From positions 3,348,001 to 3,412,000 of the forward strand of contig NZ_CP074570.1 of assembly GCF_019900845.1 (NCBI RefSeq): 64,000 nucleotides of DNA. Reading direction: 5' to 3'. Below are positions 8,798 to 16,997 of this stretch, one piece after another (position 1 is the stretch's first letter; each line of letters begins with the position of its first letter). The notes under the pieces are model-generated. The model saw only the letters and a program-made list of their open reading frames with translations. It ran no database searches and was not told the origin of the DNA. Position numbers and translations under genes: made by a program. The DNA is from Paraneptunicella aestuarii (lineage in GTDB: Bacteria > Pseudomonadota > Gammaproteobacteria > Enterobacterales > Alteromonadaceae).

Positions 8798-9376
8798 CTA
8801 TATGTAATCAACAGGTTTCCCTCGATTATTATCTATAGTAAGACTTGCCCCATCTATACATTTACCATAGATATTTAGCCGATTATAAATGGGTAACTTA
8901 TCTTCAACACCTTCAATTCCTCTGCCTTTAAGATGTTGATAAATCCCCCCATAATTTTCTATTCTCTGATAAATATCCCAGCTAGTGCCATCATCAAAAA
9001 TCAGCATAAAACCTGGTCTATGCTCTTCATTTTGCCATGGGGCAAAGAACTGAACGCTTTTAATATTCCCCCAAGGATGATAACAGCTTTTTCCCTTGTC
9101 ACATTTTTCTATGCCATTTTCATACACTTTAAAAGAAGGAAATCCATTTTCTTTCCGAAGCCGATTCCACCAATGTATATTGGTATAAATCCCCCCCCCC
9201 AAGACCAGACACAACCATTCCAAAGGAAAATCTCGATATAGCCATCCCCCAAAGAAACAACTCAAAGCTAAAATATTTAATAGCGCAATATTAAGATAAT
9301 GCCGTAAAACTGTAATTTCTTTGTAACGAAAATCCTCCAATAACTCTCCCTTAATAGCTAATGATTCATTCATCAA
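8798..9376 (-). CDS. Two-TM PH-like putative immunity protein (paralogue)
   Basis: This 192-aa protein has two membrane segments (about residues 28-44 and 52-68). A soluble domain follows with WGNIKSVQFF and RPGFMLIFDDGTSWDIYQRI, matching the layout of 1410-1979. Its ATG overlaps the stop of the tip 9373-9867 by four bases, a coupled toxin-immunity arrangement. A run of ten C residues at 9190-9199 lies inside the gene; it encodes Gly-Gly-Gly in the TM hairpin and could be prone to slippage. Confidence 0.6.
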   Translation of the reverse strand: MMNESLAIKGELLEDFRYKEITVLRHYLNIALLNILALSCFFGGWLYRDFPLEWLCLVLGGGIYTNIHWWNRLRKENGFPSFKVYENGIEKCDKGKSCYHPWGNIKSVQFFAPWQNEEHRPGFMLIFDDGTSWDIYQRIENYGGIYQHLKGRGIEGVEDKLPIYNRLNIYGKCIDGASLTIDNNRGKPVDYI

Positions 9377-9867
9377 CGATCACCTCTCAATCCCACTCGG
9401 GTTTTATACACTCTATCCAAGAAACTATCGCCAAACGGGCTACTTTCTTGTAGTTTGTTAGTAGCATCAATGAACCTTTGCTGCTGCTCAAACTGAACTT
9501 TTATACGATCAGGCGTCGAATTAATCAGCACTTCAGTACCTTCGACTGTTGCACTTCCAACCGCATTTACTATTGTTTGCTGACCTCCCAACAGTAAATT
9601 ATCCACAGCCTCTGTTAAAGCATGAGTGGAAAATATACCTGCAAAAGAGCTAGGCAAATAATCACTTAAAGTTGTACCAAACTTTTGCGTAAAAATATTG
9701 TTTCCCAATTGGCCTAAAGCGCCAAGATTACAAAGACACCCATCATAGACTTTTTCATTTCCCGGATTTATTTTGACCCACTTTATTTTTAGATGGCTGT
9801 CCTTGTTTTCTGATACGTAAGGGATGTGCGATAGGTGGGTAATAACTTGAAAACCAACACATCCCAA
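9373..9867 (-). CDS. Short Rhs-derived orphan toxin tip
   Basis: This 164-aa frame has an ATG. After about 19 residues of unrelated sequence it reads ENKDSHLKIKWVKINPGNEK and VYDGCLCN, the junction block seen at the other cassettes. A C-terminal part of ~115 residues follows (FSTHALTEAVDNLLLGGQQT, FEQQQRFIDATNKL). The toxin part resembles no family I know. Its stop overlaps the start of a two-TM immunity gene, so a membrane target is possible. Because it carries its own ATG it is one of the few tips here that might be translated alone. Confidence 0.5.
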   Translation of the reverse strand: MGCVGFQVITHLSHIPYVSENKDSHLKIKWVKINPGNEKVYDGCLCNLGALGQLGNNIFTQKFGTTLSDYLPSSFAGIFSTHALTEAVDNLLLGGQQTIVNAVGSATVEGTEVLINSTPDRIKVQFEQQQRFIDATNKLQESSPFGDSFLDRVYKTRVGLRGDR

Positions 9868-10094
9868 CTTGAAAACTACTCCTCATATAGCGGAAAGTGT
9901 TTAATTAAAAATCAAATTAATTTATATGCTTTTGGTTTTATTAGAGTTTATTTAATCGCCATACTAAAACTTAATCCTTTAACAAATTAACCAGGCAAAT
10001 ACTTTCTTGTTGCACGCCTTTTTCTGACCTAAAATCACAACAGTTCATATGGCTTAAATAGCTTGGTTAAAAATACAAGACGGATTCATATTTA
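9868..10094. other. Divergent intergenic region
   Basis: These 227 AT-rich bases separate the minus-strand toxin array from the plus-strand TPR gene. They include AT-runs at 9900-9955. I see no clear hairpin terminator or confident -35/-10 pair. Confidence 0.3.
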
Positions 10095-10667
10095 ATGGAA
10101 GAAAATCAATTATTTATTCAAATATCTGACACATTGTCTCAAGGGAAGCTGGATGTTGCAGCTCAAATGGCAGAAGAGGCGATAGTTCAATTTCCACAGA
10201 GCGCTCAGCTATATTTTATATCGGCAGCAATTTCTGCCCAGTCAGAACTCTATGAAGAAGCGATTAATCGGTATAATTTAGCTCTGGAACTTAATCCTCA
10301 ACTTCACATAGCAAACTTTCAATTAGGACTACTTCTAGCGACTCTAGGACAAATTGAGCCATCCATAGAAGTGCTAACACGTTTATCCGAAGACGCCATT
10401 ATTTATCTCAATCGATTTGCAAAAGGCTTAATCCTGGTATTAACGGCAGAAAACAACCAGAAGAAACTTACTCAAGCATTAGAATTTATACAGGAAGGCA
10501 TCAGATTAAATCAGGAGAATCTATACCTGAACGACGATATGCGAGGGATCGCTGAAAGAATTGAAAATGAGTTATCTACAATGCCAGATATGCAACTAGC
10601 AACAAATGAAGAGACAGACGAATCAGACCAAAGCCATTTGCTCGATATTTATCAAAACAAACATTAG
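10095..10667 (+). CDS. TPR-repeat protein next to the flagellar-type cluster
   Basis: This 190-aa protein has at least three tetratricopeptide-like helical hairpins (about residues 3-36, 37-70, 71-105), including YEEAINRYNLALELNPQLHI. An acidic tail follows. It has no signal peptide or TM and is probably a cytoplasmic scaffold or chaperone. It is followed 52 bp later by another small plus-strand gene and faces the sigma-factor end of the flagellar-type operon. TPR proteins act as class II chaperones in type III systems. A similar role is possible but rests on location only. Confidence 0.6.
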   Translation: MEENQLFIQISDTLSQGKLDVAAQMAEEAIVQFPQSAQLYFISAAISAQSELYEEAINRYNLALELNPQLHIANFQLGLLLATLGQIEPSIEVLTRLSEDAIIYLNRFAKGLILVLTAENNQKKLTQALEFIQEGIRLNQENLYLNDDMRGIAERIENELSTMPDMQLATNEETDESDQSHLLDIYQNKH

Positions 10668-10719
10668 AAACCATCTGTGAATTATTTAACTACACCAAGA
10701 CATCTATAGGGAGAGCAAA

Positions 10720-11061
10720 ATGGTTGATCGTATTTCTAAACCAGCTCCACCGACCCCCGCTAGCCGAATTCGAAAAACTAACAAAGCCAAAGGAACTGCT
10801 AAAGAAGCTCAAAAATCTGATCCGCCCTCGCAATCTCTGACTGAACGAGTCATGTCTAAAATAGATTTTAAAAATATGTCCTCTGAAGCCAAAATCCGCC
10901 GCCAAATGGTATTTCATACCTTATGTGACATTCTGGGCGAAAAGGCTGTCAGCTCACCCCAATTTGCAGAATTAGTGGAGAAAATAGATAACACTTTAGC
11001 CAATAGTTCTTTGACGGAAGAGCAACTTAAAGAGGTCATAAAAAAGAAATCGAATAAATGA
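10720..11061 (+). CDS. Small basic protein of unknown function
   Basis: This 113-aa protein has a Pro/Lys/Ser-rich, probably disordered first half (residues 1-40). A predicted helical C-terminal half follows (EAKIRRQMVFHTLCDILGEK, LVEKIDNTL). The start has a good GGGAGAG ribosome site 5-6 bases away. It lies downstream of the TPR gene on the same strand and converges with the fliA-like gene. The disordered N-terminus plus helical tail would fit a secreted substrate, a regulator or a FlgM-like anti-sigma factor, but no family match was recognised. Confidence 0.5.
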   Translation: MVDRISKPAPPTPASRIRKTNKAKGTAKEAQKSDPPSQSLTERVMSKIDFKNMSSEAKIRRQMVFHTLCDILGEKAVSSPQFAELVEKIDNTLANSSLTEEQLKEVIKKKSNK

Positions 11062-11085
11062 AAGCTGAAAGAACCAAGTGAGAAA

Positions 11086-11802
11086 TTAAACCCAGGAAAG
11101 TTTATGTCTTAGTTTTTTTAATGCTTGTTTATGAAGCTGAGATACTCTCCCAACTGTCAGGTTCAAATGCATTGCAATATCAGAGAAACTATTAATTTTT
11201 TGGTAATGCATATCCAGAATTTCTCTTTCAACGTCGGTCAAACAATCCATGTAATGCCAAATTCTGGTGTGTAAGTGAGCAAACTCGACAGTGTTATATC
11301 TTTGCCCATTTAATACCATTTCGGAATTATGCGCATCGTCATGCTCCAGCAAAAATCCAACAGCAAGCTCGACAATATTATCGATGATAGCTTCAGCTGG
11401 CGATTTACTTGAATCGGCTAATTGAAGTTTTTCCAACCGTTCTTCTAATATTTGTTTTTTACACTGATACTGGTTCGCACTTTCAGAGAAACGATACAAA
11501 TGATTAAGCACTTCTCCTCGAATTCTTTTCTTGGCAAATGATTTAAACGGCACTCCGAAAGAAGGCTCATAACGCTCAATCGCTTCCAACAGTCCGATCG
11601 ACGCATATTGTTCCATATCTTTAAGCTCCAAATCCTTTCCTAATGAGCGACTATAGATTTTACGGGCAATCGCTTTGCTCCACTCTTGATAGCGTTCAAA
11701 TAATTGAGCCCTGCTATTTTCCCAATCACAATCTCGGGCAGGCCATACATCAATATGACCGACCCAATTTATGGTCATTTTTTGGTTTTGAAGAAAGTCC
11801 AT
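11086..11802 (-). CDS. fliA: FliA/sigma-28-type RNA polymerase sigma factor
   Basis: This 238-aa sigma-70 family protein has region 2 at about residues 40-105 (MEQYASIGLLEAIERYEP, FKSFAKKRIRGEVLNHL). Region 4 is at about 185-235 (LTDVEREILDMHYQKI, then a helix-turn-helix ending VGRVSQLHKQALKKLRHKL). The middle region 3 is poorly conserved. It begins 12 bp after fliP with a GGTGAGG site and is the last gene of the long minus-strand operon. It probably directs transcription of genes served by this apparatus. No obvious FlgM partner is present, unless the small gene 10720-11061 fills that role. Confidence 0.85.
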   Translation of the reverse strand: MDFLQNQKMTINWVGHIDVWPARDCDWENSRAQLFERYQEWSKAIARKIYSRSLGKDLELKDMEQYASIGLLEAIERYEPSFGVPFKSFAKKRIRGEVLNHLYRFSESANQYQCKKQILEERLEKLQLADSSKSPAEAIIDNIVELAVGFLLEHDDAHNSEMVLNGQRYNTVEFAHLHTRIWHYMDCLTDVEREILDMHYQKINSFSDIAMHLNLTVGRVSQLHKQALKKLRHKLSWV

Positions 11803-11814
11803 GTCCTCACCCAG

Positions 11815-12555
11815 CTAAGTCATAATACTTGCCATCAAAGACTGAGTAACCAAGCTCCATCCATCAACCAATATAAAAAGCATAATTTTAATCGGCAGCG
11901 CTATCGATATAGGAGGAACCATTATCATACCCAGAGCCATCAACGTGCTGGCAACAATAAGATCTATTAGTAGAAATGGAATGAATATTACGAATGCGAT
12001 TTGGAATGCAGTCTTTAATTCACTGAGCATAAATGCAGGGATTAAGTGAGATAGTTCGATATCTTTTGCTTCTGCCGGAGGTTGAGCCGAGGCCATATTC
12101 AACACGGCGGCAAAATCCTCTTCTCTTGTTTGCTGGATCATAAAACTACGAAATGGCTCAAATCCCTTTTCTACAGCTTCCACAAACGTAATTTCGTCAC
12201 TCAGATATGGCTTTAAAGCAAGTTCTTTAGCTTCCGAAAAAACGGGCTGCATCGCAAACCAGGTTAGGAAAAACGCCAAGGTTATAATGACGATATTCGG
12301 AGGCGTTTGCATAAGTCCCAGTGCCTGGCGAAGCAAAGACAAGACGATCACAATGCGAGTAAACGCCGTCATAGCAATTAAAGCGGCAGGTACAAAGGAG
12401 AGCACTGTCAACGTCAGTAATACTCTCAGCTCTGGAGCCAGAGTCTCATCGGCCGTTGCTTTTTCTATAATTTGCAACACATCACTTTGCGCCCACGACA
12501 CCTCTGGAAATAAAACCAGAAAAGCCATAATCGACAACAGAACAACTCTACTCAT
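11815..12555 (-). CDS. fliP: Flagellar-type export gate protein FliP
   Basis: This 246-aa inner-membrane export-gate subunit forms the core of the export channel with FliQ and FliR. It has an N-terminal signal-like segment (VLLSIMAFLVLFPEVSWAQ). Conserved FliP blocks follow: AALIAMTAFTRIVIVLSLLR, QALGLMQTPPNIVI, HLIPAFMLSELKTAFQI, FLLIDLIVAS and MALGMIMVPPISIALPIKIM. The ATG at 12555 overlaps the fliO stop by 8 bases and is preferred over an upstream in-frame start at 12585 that lies inside fliO. Confidence 0.93.
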   Translation of the reverse strand: MSRVVLLSIMAFLVLFPEVSWAQSDVLQIIEKATADETLAPELRVLLTLTVLSFVPAALIAMTAFTRIVIVLSLLRQALGLMQTPPNIVIITLAFFLTWFAMQPVFSEAKELALKPYLSDEITFVEAVEKGFEPFRSFMIQQTREEDFAAVLNMASAQPPAEAKDIELSHLIPAFMLSELKTAFQIAFVIFIPFLLIDLIVASTLMALGMIMVPPISIALPIKIMLFILVDGWSLVTQSLMASIMT

Positions 12556-12925
12556 CAACTTTCTTTCCTTGACTGTTAATAACATTTTGTTCTGAAATTC
12601 CGTTATCAGAATGCCTCATTTCCGCTTCTTGTTTGATCTTATCAAGCAACAGAACTCCAGAATCTGTTTTTAAGACCACATACAAAGTATCTTCTCGAAC
12701 AATTTCCTGAAGTGAGGTATTTCTATCAATCTGGTATGACTTGTACCTCAGATTATTCGCCTTTTGACTCCATCTGGAATTGCCTAATACCGACTTTCCT
12801 TTAGCTGCTCGATGTCTTAGAAACAAAGACAATCCGACCAATATCAGTAGAACAATAATGAGCACAGCAAATTGTGAGAAATCCACACTGCTTTGTGCTT
12901 TAAAGCCCAGATCTTGCATTTCCAA
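12548..12925 (-). CDS. fliO: FliO-like export apparatus protein
   Basis: This 125-aa protein has one TM segment (about residues 17-37, FAVLIIVLLILVGLSLFLRH) followed by a cytoplasmic tail with the SpoU/FliO-like pattern YKSYQIDRNTSLQEIVRED and YVVLKTDSGVLLLDKI. FliO helps assemble the FliP ring. It lies between fliN and fliP as in most flagellar operons. Confidence 0.8.
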   Translation of the reverse strand: MEMQDLGFKAQSSVDFSQFAVLIIVLLILVGLSLFLRHRAAKGKSVLGNSRWSQKANNLRYKSYQIDRNTSLQEIVREDTLYVVLKTDSGVLLLDKIKQEAEMRHSDNGISEQNVINSQGKKVDE

Positions 12926-13237
12926 CTATTCCGATACTTCCGTAATTTCAACGCCAAATTGCCCATTCACAGCCACCAGATTGCCTGTGGCAATAACATT
13001 TCCATCAACAATCAAGTTAATCGGTTCATCAATTTGCTTATCCAAACTGAGCACTTCACCAGCTTTCAGAGAAAACAATTTCTCCAGAGTAATAGTGCTA
13101 CCTCCCAAACTAACTTCCACATTCACAGGTACAGATTTAACTAACTGAAAATCCCTTTGTGATAGAAGCACTTCATCTGAAGGTTGGGAGATCACTTCAG
13201 CTAGTTCGATGTGTTTAACATTTGTATCAACTGTCAT
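12926..13237 (-). CDS. fliN: C-ring protein FliN (SpoA domain)
   Basis: The ATG at 13237, just after the fliM stop, gives a 103-aa protein. The SpoA/surface-presentation domain is clear (SVPVNVEVSLGGSTITLEKL, LKAGEVLSLDKQIDEPINL, GNLVAVNGQFGVEITEV). FliN forms the base of the C-ring and docks FliH-FliI. The longer frame to 13273 overlaps fliM and is not needed. Confidence 0.9.
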   Translation of the reverse strand: MTVDTNVKHIELAEVISQPSDEVLLSQRDFQLVKSVPVNVEVSLGGSTITLEKLFSLKAGEVLSLDKQIDEPINLIVDGNVIATGNLVAVNGQFGVEITEVSE

Positions 13238-13238
13238 T

Positions 13239-13985
13239 TTACTCACTAAACAGCAATGCCTTGCTGCCCTCACGTTTAACTAAAAAAGCATTTAGCTGAA
13301 TTGCCGAATCTTCCGTTTTCAACAATACCGACTGATCCAATGGATGATTTAAAGTAACGACATCCCCTGATTTCAAATTAAGTAACTCATCAAGTGTAAG
13401 TCTCGCTCCATGCAGCTTAGCCTCAAAACTAACCTGTCGTTTTTTCGTTGCTTCCTGCCTTGATATCAAAGTGGCTTGATATTCAGGCTGCTCATAAACG
13501 CCAGCTAATTTGAAAACATCAACACTCATTAGAACCTTAATTTCGCATCCTGCTATGTTCATACAAACCGTAACCCCATAAGAACAATGAATACCTTGTT
13601 GTTCTGCTCTTTGGAAACCTTTCAGTCCTAACTGTAATAACAAGTCTTCAATCAGCTTATTCGTTAAGATTTCCAATACGGGTTCCGAACAGTCAACGTC
13701 CGGTTGCTCTATAGAGAATCCCAATGAAGCCATTGCTAATTGAGGTAATACAAGCAAGGCATTACTTATCACTAATTGAGAATGGTTATCTGTGTGCTCA
13801 AATAAGCAATCGCCGTTTAGACACTCCTGAACAGCAAACAACTTATCGTTAAACACCACCTCAATACGGGATGCTTCTGCAACATCAGAGACAAACCATG
13901 TGCGAATCCACTGATTCAGGCGCTCATGTAGCCAGAACTCTACTGGCTTTCTAGATTGCTGGTTGATGACCGCCAACCTTCTCAT
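13239..13985 (-). CDS. fliM: Short FliM-like C-ring protein
   Basis: This 248-aa protein has a C-terminal SpoA domain (EAKLHGARLTLDELLNLKSG, DVVTLNHPLDQSVLL, NAFLVKREGSKALL) and sits directly before fliN in the usual fliM slot. It is about 80 residues shorter than typical FliM. It starts MRRLAVINQQ, so it lacks the N-terminal CheY-binding peptide (usually LSQ-E-IDALL-like), and the FliG-binding GGxG region of the middle domain is not evident. Together with the absence of a recognisable fliG, this suggests a C-ring that does not switch or transmit torque. It could equally be read as a SctQ-like protein. Confidence 0.72.
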   Translation of the reverse strand: MRRLAVINQQSRKPVEFWLHERLNQWIRTWFVSDVAEASRIEVVFNDKLFAVQECLNGDCLFEHTDNHSQLVISNALLVLPQLAMASLGFSIEQPDVDCSEPVLEILTNKLIEDLLLQLGLKGFQRAEQQGIHCSYGVTVCMNIAGCEIKVLMSVDVFKLAGVYEQPEYQATLISRQEATKKRQVSFEAKLHGARLTLDELLNLKSGDVVTLNHPLDQSVLLKTEDSAIQLNAFLVKREGSKALLFSE

Positions 13986-13988
13986 GAC

Positions 13989-15158
13989 TTATCGGCTCCG
14001 GGTATTTTCATAAAGCTGATCAAGCAGCTGATTAGCTACATTAAGAATGCGAGAGCTAGCCTGGTAGCCTCGTTGAATAATGATCATGTCAGCAAATTCT
14101 CTTGATAAATCGACGTTAGAAAGTTCGATACTTTCTGCAACCAAGGTTCCCAAACCTTTTTCACCGGGTTGACCAATCGTTCTTGAACTCCCCTCTAATG
14201 CTCTAAAAACACTACCTGAAACCTGTTCAAGGTTGCTTTGATCGGCAAAGGTAGCAAGTGCAATATTAGGCCCATCCAGGGTTTCACCATTGGCATACTC
14301 AAGATTGATAGTGCCATCTGAAGAGAATGAAACTTTTGTCAAACTAGATATGGCATGGCCATCAACAACCGTTCCCTGAATGGTGGAAGAGGCTCCCCCA
14401 GAAACAGAAGTTGAGTCAGCAAAGCTTCCATTGACACCAAAATTAACGCTAATAGTATCTGTACCACCATTTAAATCAGTAATATCGAAACTCAAGGTAT
14501 TAAAATCCGTTAATGGCGTTCCATCTACATCAAAACGAATTTCACCACTATGAATAACATTGCCATCAGCATCTTCGATATCAACAAGCCAACTTCCAGC
14601 AGTAACTGCTGAGTTATTGGTAAACTTGAAGGTTAAATCCAGTGACTCGCCCAAACCGTTAAATACGGTAATACCGGCTACATCATGGCTTGTCATATCT
14701 GTAGACAAATTGCCCGCAAAATCAATCGTGGTTGTAGGGGTAGGCGCTAAAACTCGATAAGAGCTAATATCAATAGGTACTAATTCACCTTTTGCATTCA
14801 CTGCGGCAACTTGCCCACCGGAATTACTATCAATCAAGATCCCTTCGTCATTGAATTGAAATTGACCAGCACGAGTGTATTGAACCTCTCCATCATTTAA
14901 TAAGACAAAAAAACCCTCACCAGAAATAGCTAAATCGCCAGCATTTCCCGTTTGTCTGATATCACCATCACCAAAGCGATAACCATTACCAGAAATTTGA
15001 GCGCCAAGAGCGCCATTTTCACTGGTTAAGCTTCGATAGAATGTGTCTTTCCCCTTAAATCCCGGGGTATTCATATTTGCAATATTGTCACTGATATTGT
15101 CCAGATTTCTGGAAAATGACAGCATGCCTGCCAATCCATTAAAAAATGCCTGAAACAT
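13989..15158 (-). CDS. flgE: Hook protein FlgE
   Basis: This 389-aa hook protein has the rod/hook N-terminal motif (ISDNIANMNTPGFKG) and FlgE blocks FYRSLTSENG and GNGYRFGDGDI. A variable middle domain is followed by the C-terminal D0 helix (DMIIIQRGYQASSRILNVANQLLDQL). It sits 23 bp downstream of flgD. It would polymerise into a hook on the rod outside the outer membrane. Confidence 0.93.
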   Translation of the reverse strand: MFQAFFNGLAGMLSFSRNLDNISDNIANMNTPGFKGKDTFYRSLTSENGALGAQISGNGYRFGDGDIRQTGNAGDLAISGEGFFVLLNDGEVQYTRAGQFQFNDEGILIDSNSGGQVAAVNAKGELVPIDISSYRVLAPTPTTTIDFAGNLSTDMTSHDVAGITVFNGLGESLDLTFKFTNNSAVTAGSWLVDIEDADGNVIHSGEIRFDVDGTPLTDFNTLSFDITDLNGGTDTISVNFGVNGSFADSTSVSGGASSTIQGTVVDGHAISSLTKVSFSSDGTINLEYANGETLDGPNIALATFADQSNLEQVSGSVFRALEGSSRTIGQPGEKGLGTLVAESIELSNVDLSREFADMIIIQRGYQASSRILNVANQLLDQLYENTRSR

Positions 15159-15181
15159 ATTAATTCTCCTTTCTAGGCAAG

Positions 15182-15592
15182 CTATTTTTGTACTAATCTG
15201 ACGTCTGCAAGTGCAACATCCGTCAGGAATTCATTACTACTATTTTTAACCGTCAAATGGACGCCACTGCTGTTAAAACTTATGCCTTCGACTGAACCAT
15301 CAAACAAGCTGTTACCGTTGATAACTTGCACGGATTGTCCAAGTAATTGCAGACCTTGAGCCGAAGATTCCATCGTTAACATGTTGGATAAACTTTCATT
15401 CATCAGTCGGGTCTGTTCCAAACTGGTAAACTGAGCCATCTGCGCAAGAAACTGGCTGTTATCTACTGGCTCTAAAGGATCCTGGTTGGTTAGCTGCGCA
15501 AGAAATAATCGAATAAAATCCTCCTGATTTATCGCGTTATTACTCAACTCCTGACCGCTATCAACAACGGTTCCTCCAATTGCATCAATCAT
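15182..15592 (-). CDS. flgD: Short hook-cap protein FlgD
   Basis: This 136-aa protein shows the conserved FlgD N-terminus (NQEDFIRLFLAQLTNQDPLE, then DNSQFLAQMAQFTSLEQ). It ends after the first part of the C-terminal region, whereas typical FlgD has about 220 residues with an Fn3/Tudor pair. FlgD caps the growing hook. The ATG overlaps the stop of the fliK-like gene as ATGA. Confidence 0.88.
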   Translation of the reverse strand: MIDAIGGTVVDSGQELSNNAINQEDFIRLFLAQLTNQDPLEPVDNSQFLAQMAQFTSLEQTRLMNESLSNMLTMESSAQGLQLLGQSVQVINGNSLFDGSVEGISFNSSGVHLTVKNSSNEFLTDVALADVRLVQK

Positions 15593-16548
15593 GAGAATCT
15601 CCCCTGGTCGTTATCCGAATTCCTATCAAAAACATTCCAAATTAAACTGCCGTTAATCACCAAACGTTGGATTTTATTTTCATTGGCAAATTCACTGTTT
15701 ACCAAGCGTGTAGCTAGCGTCTGCTTATCCAGTTCACTCATTTCATAATCCCTATACCAAAAAGTATTCCCTTCATTCCCTGGCGTTTGCATAAAGAAAC
15801 GCTTAACGATTTCACTGTGGATTGGATTTAACTCGATATGAGCCCAGACTCTTTCTGTGGAATTAGAAAACTGTTTCTGTGAAGCATTAACGGCAAAGGC
15901 ATTATTAACTACCTCTGAGATTAAAGTTGGTAATGAATTTTGCTCTTTATTCAGAACGGTTTCAGTCTTGGCAACAAATTCCTGATTTTTCATTTGCTCC
16001 ACTGAATTGAGATATAATCGAGTGCCAGACTGTTTGGACAATAGATCGCTGTGGGAAATAATTGATAGATAGCCATTGCCCAAACTACCTAATGGCAAAA
16101 GGCGTTGTTGTAGCAGTTTGGAATCTCTACTCTCAGAACTATTTGTATTTGATGACAGGCCAGATACTGCATAAACATTTAAATTGATAGCGCCACCAAG
16201 GCCGCTTACGGCAGTATCGTTTTTCTCATTAGCTAACAATAGGTGATAGCTGGAAATTTCCCCAATTCCATCTCCCAGGGTATTCACGGATAAATCAATA
16301 TCACCAGCTTGCTTTCCAGAAGCCAGTAGATGGCTATGGTCAATCCAGCTTTGAGTTGGGGTAAGCCAATGCGAAGCCTGATCGGCCATTTGCAACTGTC
16401 CATTATTCAAAGACGATTCACTTGAAAAAGCTTGTTTCTCTTGTGACTTGTCACCAAGCAAATCCTGAAATTGCTTCGGGTCCATTTTCTGGTTTCCATC
16501 CACGAATCCCTTGAATTCACTTGCAAGTAAGGACGCTAATACTTTCAT
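15589..16548 (-). CDS. FliK-like hook-length/substrate-switch protein (candidate)
   Basis: This 319-aa protein is poorly conserved with a Ser/Gln/Asn-rich N-terminal half. The C-terminal part (residues ~235-310: RVWAHIELNPIHSEIVKRFF ... LATRLVNSEFANENKIQRLV) might correspond to a FliK switch domain. It lies between fliJ and flgD, where fliK is normally found. The ATG at 16548 has a GGGGGAG ribosome site; a GTG one codon earlier is possible. The assignment is positional. Confidence 0.5.
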   Translation of the reverse strand: MKVLASLLASEFKGFVDGNQKMDPKQFQDLLGDKSQEKQAFSSESSLNNGQLQMADQASHWLTPTQSWIDHSHLLASGKQAGDIDLSVNTLGDGIGEISSYHLLLANEKNDTAVSGLGGAINLNVYAVSGLSSNTNSSESRDSKLLQQRLLPLGSLGNGYLSIISHSDLLSKQSGTRLYLNSVEQMKNQEFVAKTETVLNKEQNSLPTLISEVVNNAFAVNASQKQFSNSTERVWAHIELNPIHSEIVKRFFMQTPGNEGNTFWYRDYEMSELDKQTLATRLVNSEFANENKIQRLVINGSLIWNVFDRNSDNDQGRFS

Positions 16549-16550
16549 CA

Positions 16551-16997
16551 CTATCTCCCCCGATATCCACGCAACTGACTGATCTGCTCCAATTCACGTT
16601 TATCTATTTCCAGATTAAACTCCTTTTGATAAGCCTCTTTCCGCTCCTCTAACCATCCAAGATTCTTTTTGCTATCTATGTAACCAGAAATAGCAATATC
16701 CATAACCTCTTCAGCCTCCCTAAGTTGCTCTTGCGCATGTTGGCATTGTGTATGTTCTCTATTCACCAAGCCACCAGCACCAGCCATAAGAACGGGAGAC
16801 AAGTTGTCGCCACTAAAATACTTGTTAACCTGTTCTTCAACTCGACTTAATTGCGCCCGCTGTTGTTCAAAAACGTTCTGCTTTTGTTCTCGTTCAAGCA
16901 TAGAAGCATGTAGTTTCTGCTGTTCATTTTGAACATGAACCTGCTGCAGCTTTTTCAACCGATTAATTCGATTCAATTTAGTCTTTACGGGTAACAT
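16551..16997 (-). CDS. fliJ: FliJ-like export chaperone/stalk
   Basis: This 148-aa, almost entirely coiled-coil protein is rich in Gln, Glu, Lys and Arg (LKKLQQVHVQNEQQKLHASM, EEQVNKYFSGDN), as expected for FliJ, which inserts into the FliI hexamer. It overlaps the 3' end of fliI by 20 bases. Confidence 0.8.
   Translation of the reverse strand: MLPVKTKLNRINRLKKLQQVHVQNEQQKLHASMLEREQKQNVFEQQRAQLSRVEEQVNKYFSGDNLSPVLMAGAGGLVNREHTQCQHAQEQLREAEEVMDIAISGYIDSKKNLGWLEERKEAYQKEFNLEIDKRELEQISQLRGYRGR

Noticed and set aside
11061..11086. Bidirectional terminator between convergent genes
   Set aside because: No stem-loop with T-tract could be drawn in this short gap.
12556..12585. Upstream start of fliP
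   Set aside because: It lies inside fliO; the ATG at 12555 overlaps the fliO stop by 8 bases and leads directly into the signal-like segment.
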